A stretch of DNA of 64,000 bases, from positions 1-64,000 of the forward strand of contig JAAVTG010000981.1 of the NCBI GenBank assembly GCA_011947345.1, read 5' to 3'. Of the stretch, positions 42,544-54,502 are shown piece after piece. Origin of the DNA: Phytophthora quininea. Taxonomy: Eukaryota > Oomycota > Peronosporomycetes > Peronosporales > Peronosporaceae. Each line of letters opens with the position of its first letter. Within the stretch, counting starts at the first letter, position 1. The position numbers and the translations under genes were made by a program. Below the pieces are notes generated by a model, which searched no databases, had not been told where the DNA came from, and saw only the letters and a program-made list of their open reading frames with translations.

Positions 42544-44720
42544 GTGTTCCCATGGACGTCGAAGCCGAGCGGGAACCTGCTCACGGACCACCTGACGCAG
42601 CCCCTCACGACCAGCGTCGCCAACGCGAAACTCCCCGAAACGCCCCCTCCGCTGAAGGCATCTCCATCGGTGTACTCCTTAGAGGAGGACGAGAGTTCCG
42701 CCAGAATGGACGCGGCCACGAGGAAGACCAACCAGGCAATGTAGCTGCTGATGAGGACTGCCTTGACCTCATTAGAGAAGCCTACGCGAAAGGTGTCATC
42801 GACCCAGACCAACTGTTAAAATTAGCGGAAAATGCCCAACCGAGTCCTGTTCGAGATGCGCTATTCAGCGTTCGAGCTACGTTCGCGGGCAATCTGCAAA
42901 CGTTGTCACGTCCCAAGATCATCGCCAACCTAAAGTTGATAGACGACAACTCCGTCGTTCGTCAACTGCTTGAAGAACACGCGATAGTGTACCTCCACAA
43001 GTTGCCAAGAAACCAAATCATGTTTCAGGTCGACTCGAAAGAGGCGAGAAAGAAGTTGGAAGGACAAAAGTGCCTGCTCTTCGGGAAGATTCTGGAGTTT
43101 GAGAAATGTGACCCTCTGTCCGACGACTACTTCATCGACATCATGGGTATTCACAGCCAATCCACGGCGAGGAAGATTTTCCAAGCCCTGGTGTACATGG
43201 GTTGCAGACCCCTGTACTACAACGCCACCTTTCTCGGTCACACGACTCAGGTGTCCTCCGGAATCCTGAGATTTTTCGTGGCAGGCCGCACCTGTCCGAA
43301 AGCTTTGCTGGTCAAAGGAATTGTGTGCAACCAGATTCTTTTAGACGGAACGATGAATGCAGCGAAAGGGAAGGACGTGCCTCCTCAGTTCTATCACTTG
43401 CAGCCAAATAAGATCTCCCCGCAATGTATTGACATGAGCGAGCTACCATTCCGAGCTACAAAAATAACACTACTACTACCAGCGACCGCGCCCCACAACA
43501 TCACCACTTGGGTAACAAACGCTCCCGCGAACCTGTGCTTTCCACTCCAACGTCGAAAGCCACCAGTGAGCCCGATCTCTTTCATCAAAACAGAGAAGAC
43601 CCAGATGAACATCAGCTCGACCTATCGATCGACTTTTCTGTCACGGATGTCTCGGCGCCTTCAAGTCCGACACAATCAGTGGATGAAGCGTTTAAAAGTC
43701 CCCCAAAGCGTCTGCAAAGTAGGCGTTCCTGCCCCCTCCAACTCCGTCCGCGGAAACCTGGCATTCCCTAATTTCTGGAACCATCTTGCCGATATTGAGA
43801 CAGAGGTTGAATGCCGCACAATCAGCGATAGGGAATCTGTCGACAAAGGCTTCCAACTGTTGGTGAAGAGAGTGGAGCCATCCGAACAAGTCACCAACAG
43901 TGGTGAGTTTTCCTTTTACCATGAAAAGAAAAAGGCAAGGCTAAACTGTCAACGAACCCAGTACTGTTACGTGAGCTGATTCCAGCGATGAAAACCGACA
44001 TCGAGGAGTCACTACAGACCTTCACCCGTGATAATGAAGACCTTCCAGAAGCGATAACCAAAAATGACTCTAGACTGCTGTCCACGTCGCCCAACGCGGA
44101 AGATATCTGGAAGCAAATAGCCAAAAACCGACTAGCCTTCTCGCTGAAGCTATCGAAGCTAATGCGCCAGAAGTCGACTTTGATTGATGAATTTGCCAGC
44201 ATACACCTGTGGTACAGATGCATTCAGGTGTCCACGTCAAAGCGTGGAGCAAATTTTAGCAAGAAGTGGATGGAAATCACTGGCATGGACCTACCAAAAC
44301 GCGGAGCGATTTCATGGGAATTGTAGGCCCACTTGCGACCAAATTTGGCAACCCCAACAACCTGCTCGAGAGGTCTAAGGCGCTTGCATTCTTTGAGCTA
44401 CTGTTGTTAACTGTGGCTCCAGTCTTTTCAACAAGGATTACTGGATTCAAAAGCTCGCAAACTCTCACGTTCCTTGGATTCCTGCAGCCGACGTTCGTCT
44501 ACTCCACCCCAACGTACTCCTAGTCCTGCTGCGAGCACCGATTGGAGGAAAAATCTTGGAGCAATTAGCTACTCAAGAGTGGGAAAACAGCATCATGACA
44601 ACGCTAGTCCTTCTTCGAAGTGAAGAGGACTGGTTCCCCAACGATACGGCTGTACTTCGATTGACGCGTGATGGCAATCAGCTCAACCTAGAAGCTGGGT
44701 CACTTCCGATAGATTGCTAA
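42544..44720 (+). pseudogene. LINE ORF1 protein, frameshifted
   Basis: A Pro/Ser-rich, acidic start, then from about 42745 ADEDCLDLIREAYAKGVIDPDQLLKL and FSVRATFAGNLQTLSRPKIIANLKLI, with a folded middle region (RKIFQALVYMGCRPLYYNATFLG). The coding path changes frame near 42740, 43480, 43770 and 43975. No zinc knuckle seen. ORF1 proteins bind the element's RNA. Confidence 0.65.
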
Positions 44721-44724
44721 GAAC

Positions 44725-47700
44725 ACAAAACGTTGGAACAACGTTAACATCTTGACCGTCAACACTAACGGGTTGAAGAAAAACGGTCACTTACTGATAT
44801 CCAAAACACTTTCAAACTACCATGTAAGCTGCGTTCAAGAAACCAAGTTTAAAGACATGCACCACCTCGCAAAATTTCGGTTTTTATTACAAGCATCGTT
44901 CCTCAACAAATGCTTTGTGAGCGACAATAACGCCAGTCAACCAACGACAACACTACCACGAAGTGGAGGTGTAGCAACGATACTTCATAGCGACTTCCCG
45001 GGCTTCGAAACCGCGACAGAAATGAAAGACATGACGATACCTGGGAGGTATTTAGTTGTCCGAGTCACAGTAGCAGATAAGAACCTGTTCATCCATAACG
45101 TGTACGCCCCGTCGACCCTCAAGACAACCGCAGGTTTTACGAAAGCCTCGCTAATCGACAATTTACCAACGAGGACACCACTGGATCCTTGGTGATCTCA
45201 ACGCAACTTTAGATCCAATCACTGACTCTGCTGTAGCGACATCCAGACATTCGCATACAAGGCAGGTTTTGCTAGAGTGGATGACAAATCTTCGTGTCGT
45301 GGACTGCTGGAGAATACACCACCCTCAGACTCGGGTGTACACTGGTCCTCCACCACGAAAAAATCGACTAGACTATTGCTTAATCTCTGATCACTTCATG
45401 ACTCAGTTCTATGGGTCTGCTCGGTACTTTCAAGCACCCCACTCGGGCGATCACCTGGCACATAGTGTTCGTCTCAGCGATAAACCCAGAGCCAGAGGTA
45501 CAGGATACTGGAGACTTCCGTACCGAATGCTAGATTGTCCTTTGGTAAAACAAGCAATTACGACAGAAGCGATGATTTTTCTAGATGAAGCAAAACACGC
45601 ATCCAATCCGGGATTGGCTTGGGAAGGATGGAAAAGACGAATTCGCAGTCAATTACAGTCCCTGCAACTTGTGATGCAACAACAACAAGACCAAGGGCTC
45701 CGCTCTGCGAGTAAACAATATGAACTGTATATGCGTGCCTTTGTGGATAATCCCACAAATTTGACAGAACAACAATACCTGTCAGCGAAGGCGCAATATT
45801 TGGAACGTAAAGGCCATGTGCTTAGATTGCAACAAGACTCGAGTTTCGATTTTCACGCATCCCAAATGGAGCATTCATCGAGTGCTTTTTTGTCGCCCAC
45901 AGGAATTACTCCGGTCAGTACCGATTACTGAAGTGAACATGCCAACTGGTGAAGTGTCGGTTGACCCTCATGAAGTTGAAGAAGGCTTTCGAAGTCACTG
46001 GGGAACAATATTCGCCGATCCATATAGTCCTTCAGACCACACCTTCGTTGACGACGTTAAGCAAACTACTCTATTAGACACGATCCATAATCCGATCGAC
46101 GAGGAAACAGCGGCGTCACTTGACGATCCAATCACACCCATAGAATTGGCGGAAGCGATCAAGCACATGAAGGGAAGTTCCGCTCCAGGGCCAGATGGCC
46201 TAACGGCGGCCTTTTATCAGGTCGCTCCCGACGTATTTGCTGAAATTCTTACCATAGTTTTCACATATCAACTGGAACGAGGGATACTTCTGCCATCTCA
46301 ACGTAAATCATGTGTTACACTGCTACACAAGAAAGGAAGTCGAAGTGACCCTGGCAATTATCGTCCAATCTCGTTGATGCAGGTAGACGTAAAAATTCTC
46401 TCCAAAACATTGGCATATCGCCTACAACAAATTTTACCCAAGATTATACACGCAGACCAGAAAGGTTTCGTAAAAGGCCGGCTCCTCCATCACCAAATTC
46501 GATCGATGGCCGATCTCCAACATCTAGCTACAATAACGAACTCGCCAGCTCTCGCTCTGTTCTTGGACTTCGAAAAAGCGTATGACCGAGTGAATTGGTC
46601 ATATTTATTCCGCGTGCTGAAAAAGTTTGGATTTAAGCACCACTTTATTTCGTGGATCAAAATGCTTTACAATAAGCCAGTAGCTTCACTCCTTCTGAAT
46701 GGGTGCCTCCTCGATCCATTGCAAGTCACAAGAGGTGTTAAACAAGGCGATCCACTCTCATCGCTCTTGTTCCTACTGTGCATCGAACCTCTCGGAAATT
46801 TAATTCGCTCAAAACCCCACCTCGGGATGCGAGCCTCGAACAACCACCAGGTCACGGGACTTTACTTCGCAGACGATTCAACGCTAATTGCTAGCGACGA
46901 GACTGGCACCCGCCAACAACTGGAGCTCGTTCGAATTTATTGTGATGGATCTGGAGCAAGATTAAATCTTCACAAATCAGCGCTCATGGCGTTGAATAAA
47001 CAAGGGCGCTGTCCCCAATTTACCGGTGTCCGGTGTCTTCAAGAAGGGGGCATTGTAAAATATCTTGGCATCCCATTTGGACAACAAGTTACAGACGACG
47101 GATTATTGGCAGAGCTCAACACGAGGTTTTATCGCCGCTTCGTTGTCTGGGGACGCAGGGCAAGGACAATGCGGGGCCGACTCCTCCTGGTTAATACGTT
47201 GATACTTTCTACGTTATGGCATTATACACCACATCTTACGGTGCCAAAACTTTGCGTCCGAAGATGGCAACGCATGGTGAACAAGTTTGTGTTATCCAGG
47301 AAGCACGACGCCGAATCCAACTTTTTCAACTCGCTCCCGCAAAATTACTGTACCAGCAAAAGGGCTTGGAGGGCTCCAGTTCCCTTTCATTCAAAGCCAG
47401 CTTAATGTGCAACGTCTCCAACTATTGCAGCAATTTACCCAGCAAATGCTATCAGAGAGCAAGGAACCGTGGCCTGCGATCGCTTCAACATTCCTTACTC
47501 AATTAACACCGTTACTGCCATCAACTCAACCACTCAGCTTTCTCGACTTATCTCCCAGACGCTACAAATATCTATTAAACAAAGAAGCCCTTTCCTCTTG
47601 GTGGAGAGAAACGTGGAGAGTATGGCACTTAACGCACTGGCCAAACCACGGCCCCCAACAACAATACATATCAACACTGCTGCGAGCACCGTTGTGGATG

Positions 47701-48833
47701 ACAAAAATACCGACCTCCACTACCAATCTCGTTCAGGACATCTTCGTTGCCTGCTGGCAGTTGCTGAACCAGCTAGAAGCTTCAGGCTACAATTGGCGCG
47801 GCGAGCTTGTTACGAATGTTTGGCGGATATTCACGATGAGCACGGCTGGCCCTCGAAGGAGGAATTTCTGAGGCAAAACTTGGACCCCAGCTCAAATCTC
47901 TACCCCATCTGCCAGCAAAAAGACTACTAGGCGCCACATTCAGAGAACTGACCCAAATACTTCAGCGGGTTACAGCCACGCAGGAGCTCTCTCCACCCGC
48001 CTCGTTATTCGTACCAGCAGCTGGTGTTAAGGTAGCAGAAAAATACTATGCCTTCCCTACGATACGAAAGCGGGCTCTCCAAAAATATTCGAACAGCCAA
48101 CCTTACAGCTCGATGAACACCCGATCCGTCGAGACCTTCAAACGACAACAACAGACGTAAAAAATATCTGGAGTTCAGTCGAGAACACCGTCAGGAACTG
48201 CTGCCGGTATACGACGACCTCCAGATGCGAGTCGCATTCCGACTACTTCCAGTGAAATCCAGACTTTGGTTCCTGTTGAAACATGACCCCTCAGCTCAAC
48301 AATGTCAGCTCCCAGCGTGCTCGTCGATTGAGACTTCACAACATCTCTTCTTGGAATGTCCTCCCTCAGCGGCAATATGGTCCTTGATTTGGTCTGATTG
48401 GGAGATATTTTTCGTCGGACCACTCACATGGACCTTGGTTGTACTCCCGCACAAACTCCGGGTCGTACAACATTGGAAGCAACACCGGGACATATTAATT
48501 ATTCTCTGGAATATGCTAAGATGCACAGTTCTCCACCATCGCTGGACTGAGCGCAACAGGATATGCTTTGAAGACGGCAGTCCAGAACCCAAAACGACAG
48601 CTCTGGCCGCGATATATGCAACATTTGGAGCACACGTCCGCAGAGGCCTTAGAACCGCAGACAGTAATCTACACGAGCAGTATCACACCATTCTGCGCCA
48701 ACTAAAGCAAACATCACACTTCGGCAACTTCATCAACTGCAACCCAGAACTATTTCGCCTCCGACACGTTCAACTTCACAGTACCCAACGCTCTGGCGTT
48801 GTATTCCAGACCTTAGTAGACTTAGTAGACTAG
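44725..48833 (+). pseudogene. LINE ORF2: endonuclease, reverse transcriptase, zinc finger, frameshifted
   Basis: Endonuclease: TVNTNGLKKNG (about 44755), VQETKF, HNVYAPS (about 45095), GDLNATLDP (about 45195) and SGDHLAHSV (about 45445). Reverse transcriptase from about 45930: SSAPGPDGLTAAFY, LLHKKGSRSDPGNYRPISL, DFEKAYDRVNW, GVKQGDPLS and the active-site YFADDS (about 46865). The C-terminal part (48225-48833) has a Cys/His cluster (LPACSSIETSQHLFLECPPSAAIW). Frame changes occur near 45170, 45890, 47310, 47880 and 48200. Most resembles the L1/Tad-like group with apurinic endonuclease. Confidence 0.82.
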
Positions 48834-48899
48834 ATTTAACACCGCAGATTGAGAACTCACAAATAATCGGTAATCGAAGCCCCCCGACATGCGTTAGAA

Positions 48900-50064
48900 G
48901 AGGTGGCGGCTTGCGCTGGAGCTGCTTGGAGAGAATTGAGAAATGAAGAGAGATACCGTACCACTTCAACCTTAAGGTATAGCTTGATCGAGATAACCGT
49001 GCTCGAAAGATGGCGACACAAAGCTGATTCCACCTTCTCGTTGACAGCAGTTGTGATCACCAACGAGAAACGAGATCGCAGCAGCCTTGAGCGTGTTATG
49101 CCAGTTTGTACTGCTAGCAAGGAGGAGTGGAAGACGTTCTCGGAGTGCGAGAGTCAACTTTCCCAACTGTCCAGATGGAAGCAAATGGAGTGGGTCGACG
49201 GCAGAATTTACATGGTCGAGAAGGCTAGGCAAGAGCACAGAAATTGGTCTGGAAGCTGGAGACTGTCATGCGAAGAAGAAGAAAGACATTGATTAACTGG
49301 TATGCCATGGGAAAATAGCCTGCCTTTGAAAGATATTTGGCGTCCTATGGGGAATCGACTCTGCCTGGCTACCCCACACTTCCACACTGTCAAGCTGGCA
49401 ACAGCTTCGGACCGAAGCGAGCAACGGAGCTGAATGGCCCCAAGGAGTCCCAGACTTTGAGTGCTCGTACTCTCTCGTCGTAGAAGTTAGACATTTGCGT
49501 GGATGGGGGACTGAACCGGGTCAACTCGACTGGAAGACTCAGCAGTGGGCAAGATTTCCGGGAGTTCGTTTCATTCTTTGCGTGTCGGTCTCCGATCGCT
49601 TGGAGAGCGCCGAGTTCAAACTGTGCACGGCGGATCCGAATACGAGAACAAGTCAAGCTGCTTCATTGCCCACGTTGAATCCAGTGCGTATTGTGGCACC
49701 ACACGCGGTGGTGACTTTTGATTCCCGTGGGCTACTGGGTCTTCCACAAGGAGCTGAGTCAGCTCCTAGCTCAGCTGACCTTCCGGTGGACCATCGTTCA
49801 GGACAACAATTCGTGTCGGCGATTAACATCGACCTGTACGAAGTTCTTGACATGGCAGGCAAAGCTTTTCGCGGGGGCTGCTGCTCCTTCCATCCTGCAG
49901 TCCATCCTATGCTGACCTGCAAGAGACTCCAGAGCAACAGCACCTGTAAACTGGCGTCCTCGCGGATCATCTCGCTGCTAAAGCAAACATTCTGTTACGA
50001 CTGCAGGTCAAGACAAAACCCAACGGTGCGTGTTTCGGATCGAGTTCAACGGGCTGCGCGATGA
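48900..50064 (+). pseudogene. Unknown oomycete gene U2, duplicate of U1
   Basis: Continues the second block copy after the LINE. The same open segments as in U1 occur (ASKEEWKTFSECE at 49110, MEWVDGRIYMVEKARQEH at 49185, WKTQQWARFPGVRFILC at 49530, with breaks between them in the same positions). Since both copies share the breaks, the gene was probably broken before duplication. Function unknown. Confidence 0.5.
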
Positions 50065-50391
50065 TGATAAGTTGGGTCAATGACAAGGATGAAGTAGTTT
50101 TGAGCCACCGCCACGGATCCGATGATTTATTGCTGGGGAGGGACTATAGGATGCATACGGCAAGGGTTCCTCACACACAGGCAGCAATTGCGGAATTTGT
50201 AGTAGCAGAAGATGCTCGGTCCGAGCAGCATCATTCCGGAAAACAGTGTTAAACGCAGGGTTATTGTTTATTGTTGCGATTAAGGCGACTACGCCCGAGG
50301 CGCGTTATGCATCAACCTCGCCTATAAACGCAGGGTTAAGCGGTATAGCCCCCACGATGATATTTAAGCCAGAACATGTAGGCAGGGTCAT

Positions 50392-50957
50392 TCAGAACCC
50401 CGCAAGCGTTCTACCCTCCGTCTTCACGCCCAAAATCGCTTTCAAAGAATTCGAGGATACTTGACGTTCTTGCAACAATTTTATCACCGACGGCTCAAGC
50501 TGCTTAGCGAGGCCCTTGAGTTCGGGTTGCTTGGTCATTGACACGAGAAGCAATGCGATGCGTTTTCGGAAAATTTCTGCTTCAACGTGGTGAAAACGAC
50601 GTCACTGGAAGCGTAGACGTTGTTTTCACCTTTGGCTGCTCGGAATTTGAGCACGTACTTGAGCCAAGCGAACACGGTTTCGTCCGTGACATCCGCCTTG
50701 TTAGCCACCATCTTGTTGAACACCGTGGAAGGATATGTCTTCTTCGACCAAGGTTTGAACGTTAGTCTCAACGAAGCTTTAATGAGGGCTCCTCTTTCTT
50801 CACTGGCGTCGGTGTCAGCGGCTGTTGCTTTGACGCGCAGAGACCGCTTTCCGGTGATGACAGCCTCGAACGGCTTGCTCTCCGTAGCAGTTGAAAGCGC
50901 AGAGGCGACTGCGACGAAGCACATCACTGTCAGCAATAGGGCCAAAACACGACGCAT
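50392..50957 (-). pseudogene. RxLR effector gene 6, frameshifted late
   Basis: Signal peptide, RSLR and SEER, and the effector part to TLKQKF are open from the start at 50957. At about 50563-50567 a run of A/T is one base short relative to the relatives, and the frame ends at 50535. Past the break the conserved C-terminal region is recognisable but diverges and stops at 50392. Head-to-head with the chimera at 51541. Confidence 0.82.
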
Positions 50958-51098
50958 GGCTGTTCTTCTCGGCAGTTGGTGTACTTGGTTTGTCGAAGCT
51001 CAGCTGGAGGTCTCAAAATGCGCACTGAGAAGCGCAGGCAAACTCAAGCGATCTGCTCAATGGTGTTTACTGTCAATGAGCTGTGCCAGCAGTCCCGT
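50958..51098. promoter_or_regulatory. Left arm of inverted promoter of RxLR 6 and chimera
   Basis: About 143 bases, repeated in reverse at 51398-51540, with the same sequence family as the RxLR 4/5 arms. The 300 bases between the arms correspond to the site where pogo inserted in the first block. Confidence 0.72.
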
Positions 51099-51397
51099 AA
51101 TACCATATCATTGAGATCGTTGTGTCGAAAGTCATGGTACCGGTACAGTAAGAGCAAATATCAAAGTGAGCAGATCCTGAAGATGAATCGAGAACGCTGG
51201 TTCTACCATATGAGATTCAGACTTTCATCCCACAGAATGGTGACCGGCACGTGGAACGATAACAACAGCGTAGATTTCTACGTTCTTTGGGTCGGACGAA
51301 TGCGGCGGAGGCATCTGTCAAATGGCGCCGGCATCGCAAGAGCAAAAACCGTACAGATCACGGTTTCCTAATACATTACGCGTGCAAACCTCGATTA

Positions 51398-51540
51398 CGG
51401 ACTGCTGGCACAGCTCATTATTGGCTGTAAACACCACCGAGCAGATCGCGTGAGTTTGCCTGCGCTTCCCAGCGCATTTTGAGACCGCCAGCAAAACATC
51501 GACAAATCAAGCCCACCACTAACTGACAAGAAGAGCAGCC
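51398..51540. promoter_or_regulatory. Right arm of inverted promoter, upstream of chimera
   Basis: Reverse complement of 50958-51098, ending at the ATG of the chimeric reading frame, so that frame has an RxLR-type promoter. Confidence 0.72.
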
Positions 51541-51759
51541 ATGCGTCGTGTTTTGGCTCTGTTGCTGACTGTGATGACTTTCGTCGCCGTCGCCTCTGCG
51601 CTTCCAACTGGGAATACCGCGGTTACTTCGGTCATCTCTCCATTTCCGTGGTTGGAGGTGGTTCAAGACGTGAGCGTCCTCGTTCAAGCATCGCCCGTCT
51701 TCTCCGAAATGCTGGTCTCCACATTGAAGACGTCAAACACCAGAGCCTCGAATACTTGA
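51541..51759 (+). CDS. Chimeric small secreted protein: RxLR leader plus antisense M96
   Basis: A 72-residue reading frame. Residues 1-21 equal the RxLR family signal peptide (MRRVLALLLTVMTFVAVASA), and the break to foreign sequence comes at residue 22. The rest (PTGNTAVTSVISPFPWLEVV...) is the antisense of an F-type M96 gene. It keeps the family promoter and start codon and could be made and secreted, but it has no RSLR or EER. It may be an accidental product without function. A broken twin is at 40007. Confidence 0.5.
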   Translation: MRRVLALLLTVMTFVAVASALPTGNTAVTSVISPFPWLEVVQDVSVLVQASPVFSEMLVSTLKTSNTRASNT

Positions 51760-51996
51760 TGTAACGAGTAGGCTCCGCGCAACTGGAAGGTACCGTCCGT
51801 CTCCTCAGTGCAGTCGAAGAACGTGGCTTCATCAAGTCAAAATGTCGACTTTGCGCCGCCAAATAGCGGTAAGCTCGTTGCAGCTTGTCGTCCTTGGCTC
51901 GGGCCTCTTCTTTTCGCACGAGGTAAGTCGGCTTCCTCTTCGTGCTTTTGCCTGGGCGCTACCAGCATCAGTACTATCGCTCGAATCGTTCACCAT
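51607..51996 (-). pseudogene. Truncated F-type M96 pseudogene
   Basis: From the start at 51996 (MVNDSSDSTDAGSAQAK) it keeps the KxxxLTxxEKKRPEP region out of frame, jumps from RKEEARA straight to KDDKLQRAYRYLAAQSRHFDL, losing the coiled coil, and ends in frame-shifted pieces. Overlaps the chimera on the other strand. Confidence 0.72.
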
Positions 51997-52156
51997 GGCA
52001 AGGTATAGCGTATGCAAATTTTGATGTGGAGTGCAAAGGATGGCAGACATGCGAGTCAACATGATCCTGGCTGCGAGGGATTACTCGCTTGAAGAAGATA
52101 TGGGGCTCAAGTATGTCCTTGACGATGTACTCGGCCGCGTACTCGGGCCTCAGGAT

Positions 52157-53276
52157 TTAAGCGTTGACGGCTCCTCGAATCGACTGCACCCCAACTTCGC
52201 CCCAGCTCGCAATGCCTTCTTTCAATGAGCGCATCGCGTTTCTCGATACCTCGAACTCGGGTCGGTGCATCTTCATGAACGCAACACGCTGCATGACAAC
52301 GACGAGTTCTTCGTCGTCCTCGTCGTTATCAGCGTTGTCAATAGTAATAGCACCGTCAGAACCCTGCTCGCTCACAGTCGACATCGTGCGCTTCTGCTTC
52401 TTGCGTATCATCTCCGTAAGCACCGTCGTAGAGCTAATATCCCTCAGTACTCGTTCCTGAGGGTTGTACGGATACAAATCGTCGACGTCTACGCTATCCG
52501 TGACCACCATCGCACACGGTCGACCACCGACCTGCTTCGACTCGTCGAAGTACTCGGTCAACGTGACCTTATTCACTTCCGATGTGATCTCGTTGCTATC
52601 TGTCGACAGAAGACGATAGTTCCAAATGGACGTGTTGATATCGCCGTCCACCGCATCCCCATCAACAGTATCGTAGTCCTCGCGGACAGTGGTGTGGCCC
52701 AGCGCCTCCGAAATTGTAATCTCCATGTTCAGCATAAAGTATTTGATGGCATCGAAGACTTGTTTGAGCGACTGCACCCCCGTAAAATGGAAGAACTCGA
52801 ATCTCTCGCAGCAAAAGTTACCTTGCGAGTCCTCGTAGCGATGGTCCATCAGCTGAGGCTTCATCAGATCTAAGTGTTGACTGCGAGCCACGACATACTG
52901 ACAGCCTCGAGTGATCATGTCGTGCTTGAGACCCAGCAGAACCTGTCTCCGCTCCCACCACTCCTTAGGCAGGTGGATATGTCTGCACAACGGGCTTGCT
53001 TGCACTCCGGTTAGAAATGCTGATAGCAACGTTAGAAATGACCTGAAGCCCCGCCATCATGGACTGGGCGCCAGCCACAGCCAGCTGTTGTCCGTGCAGG
53101 AGTTCTCGGAGTGCGACGTTGGCGCCCACGACGTCCAGGATTTGGGCACGAGCGCTGCGAGGGCGCGTCTGCAGCGTCGTGAGCTCCTTCTCTAGCGCTG
53201 GCACCTGTGTCTTGAGCTTGTCCACTTCGTCCTGGCGCACCAGATACGACGGCCGTCGTCGCTTACGTTCCACCAT
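52157..53276 (-). CDS. M96-like protein G copy (H), intron acceptor deleted
   Basis: Near-identical to G in both exons (exon 1 from 53276; exon 2 52157 to about 53010, ending VQSIRGAVNA). The last 31 bases of the intron, with the TTAG acceptor, are gone, leaving GTCATT...TTTCTAACC joined to the exon. No acceptor remains to remove the intron, and reading through shifts the frame and stops at 52965. Unless a cryptic site is used the protein would be only an N-terminal coiled-coil fragment. Confidence 0.75.
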
Positions 53277-53397
53277 CACGGAATTAGAAATGGTACAATC
53301 ATTATCTAAAAGACAGCAAGCAACGAGACGGATGAGATTGTTGTCTTCATGCAACGTGCAGCAAAAATGTACATCCAACGGTCGAGATTTCCATGCA

Positions 53398-53835
53398 CTA
53401 TGGAAATCTGCGCTTCAAGGTGATGGTGGTCCGAGGCGATATGAAAACTGAAATGGACGCGATGTTGTCGTCGGATAATTTCGCAGTCAACTTAACGAAG
53501 ATCGAGGTGGTGGAAGCCAAGTGATCGTCTTCACCTATGGCCTTTCGATACTTGAGCGCGTACATCAACCACTCGAACATAGTCTTGTCATCGGGATGCA
53601 CCCCGTCAGGCACCAACTTGTCCAGCATTCTGGATGGATATGCCGTGCTCGACTAAGGTTTGAGTTTCAGTCTCAAAGCAGCTGTAGCGAGGACCCCTCT
53701 TTCTTCAGAGTCATCGGTGGCGGTGGCTTTTGCTTGGACACGCAGAGACCGCTTTCCAATGGCGACGGTCTCGACTTGATAGCGTTCGGGAGCAGTTGAA
53801 AGTGCAGAGGTGGTTGCGACAAAATGTTCAGGCAA
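53398..53835 (-). pseudogene. RxLR effector pseudogene 1c
   Basis: Third copy of the dead RxLR gene; same missing leader and Trp-to-stop change (53653-53655). Confidence 0.75.
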
Positions 53836-54502
53836 AGCTTCGTGAGCCTGTTAAGACTGATGATAGACTAGGTACGAGTCTTGGTCTTGGCTTTCTGCGC
53901 TGTCAGCGTAAACGTTGGACTGTAGCTGGGACCTTAACTCAAGGGAACTCAAGACTTTGATTGGAGGTGCCTTGAAAGTGGAATCCTGGCTCTCGAGGAG
54001 AGGTCCCATTTGCCTGCTTTTTGCTCTGGTTCGATGAACCCGCACACTCACTTTGTCCAGTGTAGATCTTAACGGCCTCGGATCTGAACCGAATGAGTCT
54101 CCGTGTGCGCGGAATCAGCAGCGCAAACTATCCGCTGCTGTCGATGCGTGACGGAATGGAGGACTAGAGGCACCGCACTCGCCGCGACATGGGCCAATCG
54201 ACGATAGCGCCGTCCCGTCACCAGGTAGCTTTCAGCATAATAAGTTTGTGGAACTGCAAACTTGCTAAGCGTGGCAGGTACCGCCTTGAGACCCGTCAGT
54301 GGATCGCGTCGTTACTCGCTATGCATGAACTAATACGCACACCATGGACAGAGCCGAGGAAGCCACTTAGAATACAAGAAAAAGGGGAGGAAATCTAGGA
54401 TGCGTATGGCAAAGGTAGCTATTGCGGAATTTGTAGTAGCAGAGGATGCTCGGCCCGAGCCGTACAATTCAGGAAACTGTGTTAAGGCTAAGCAGTCTAC
54501 GT

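Larger units (their letters stand above)
42396..48884 (+). mobile_element. LINE (non-LTR retrotransposon), about 6.5 kb
   Basis: Inserted in the second block copy; the 15-base target duplication CGACATGCGTTAGAA is at 42381-42395 and 48885-48899, and the empty site is seen at 34131-34145. It encodes an ORF1 protein and an ORF2 with apurinic-type endonuclease, reverse transcriptase and a C-terminal zinc-finger region. There is no poly(A) tail; the 3' end is CCCC. Several frame breaks. Confidence 0.93.
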
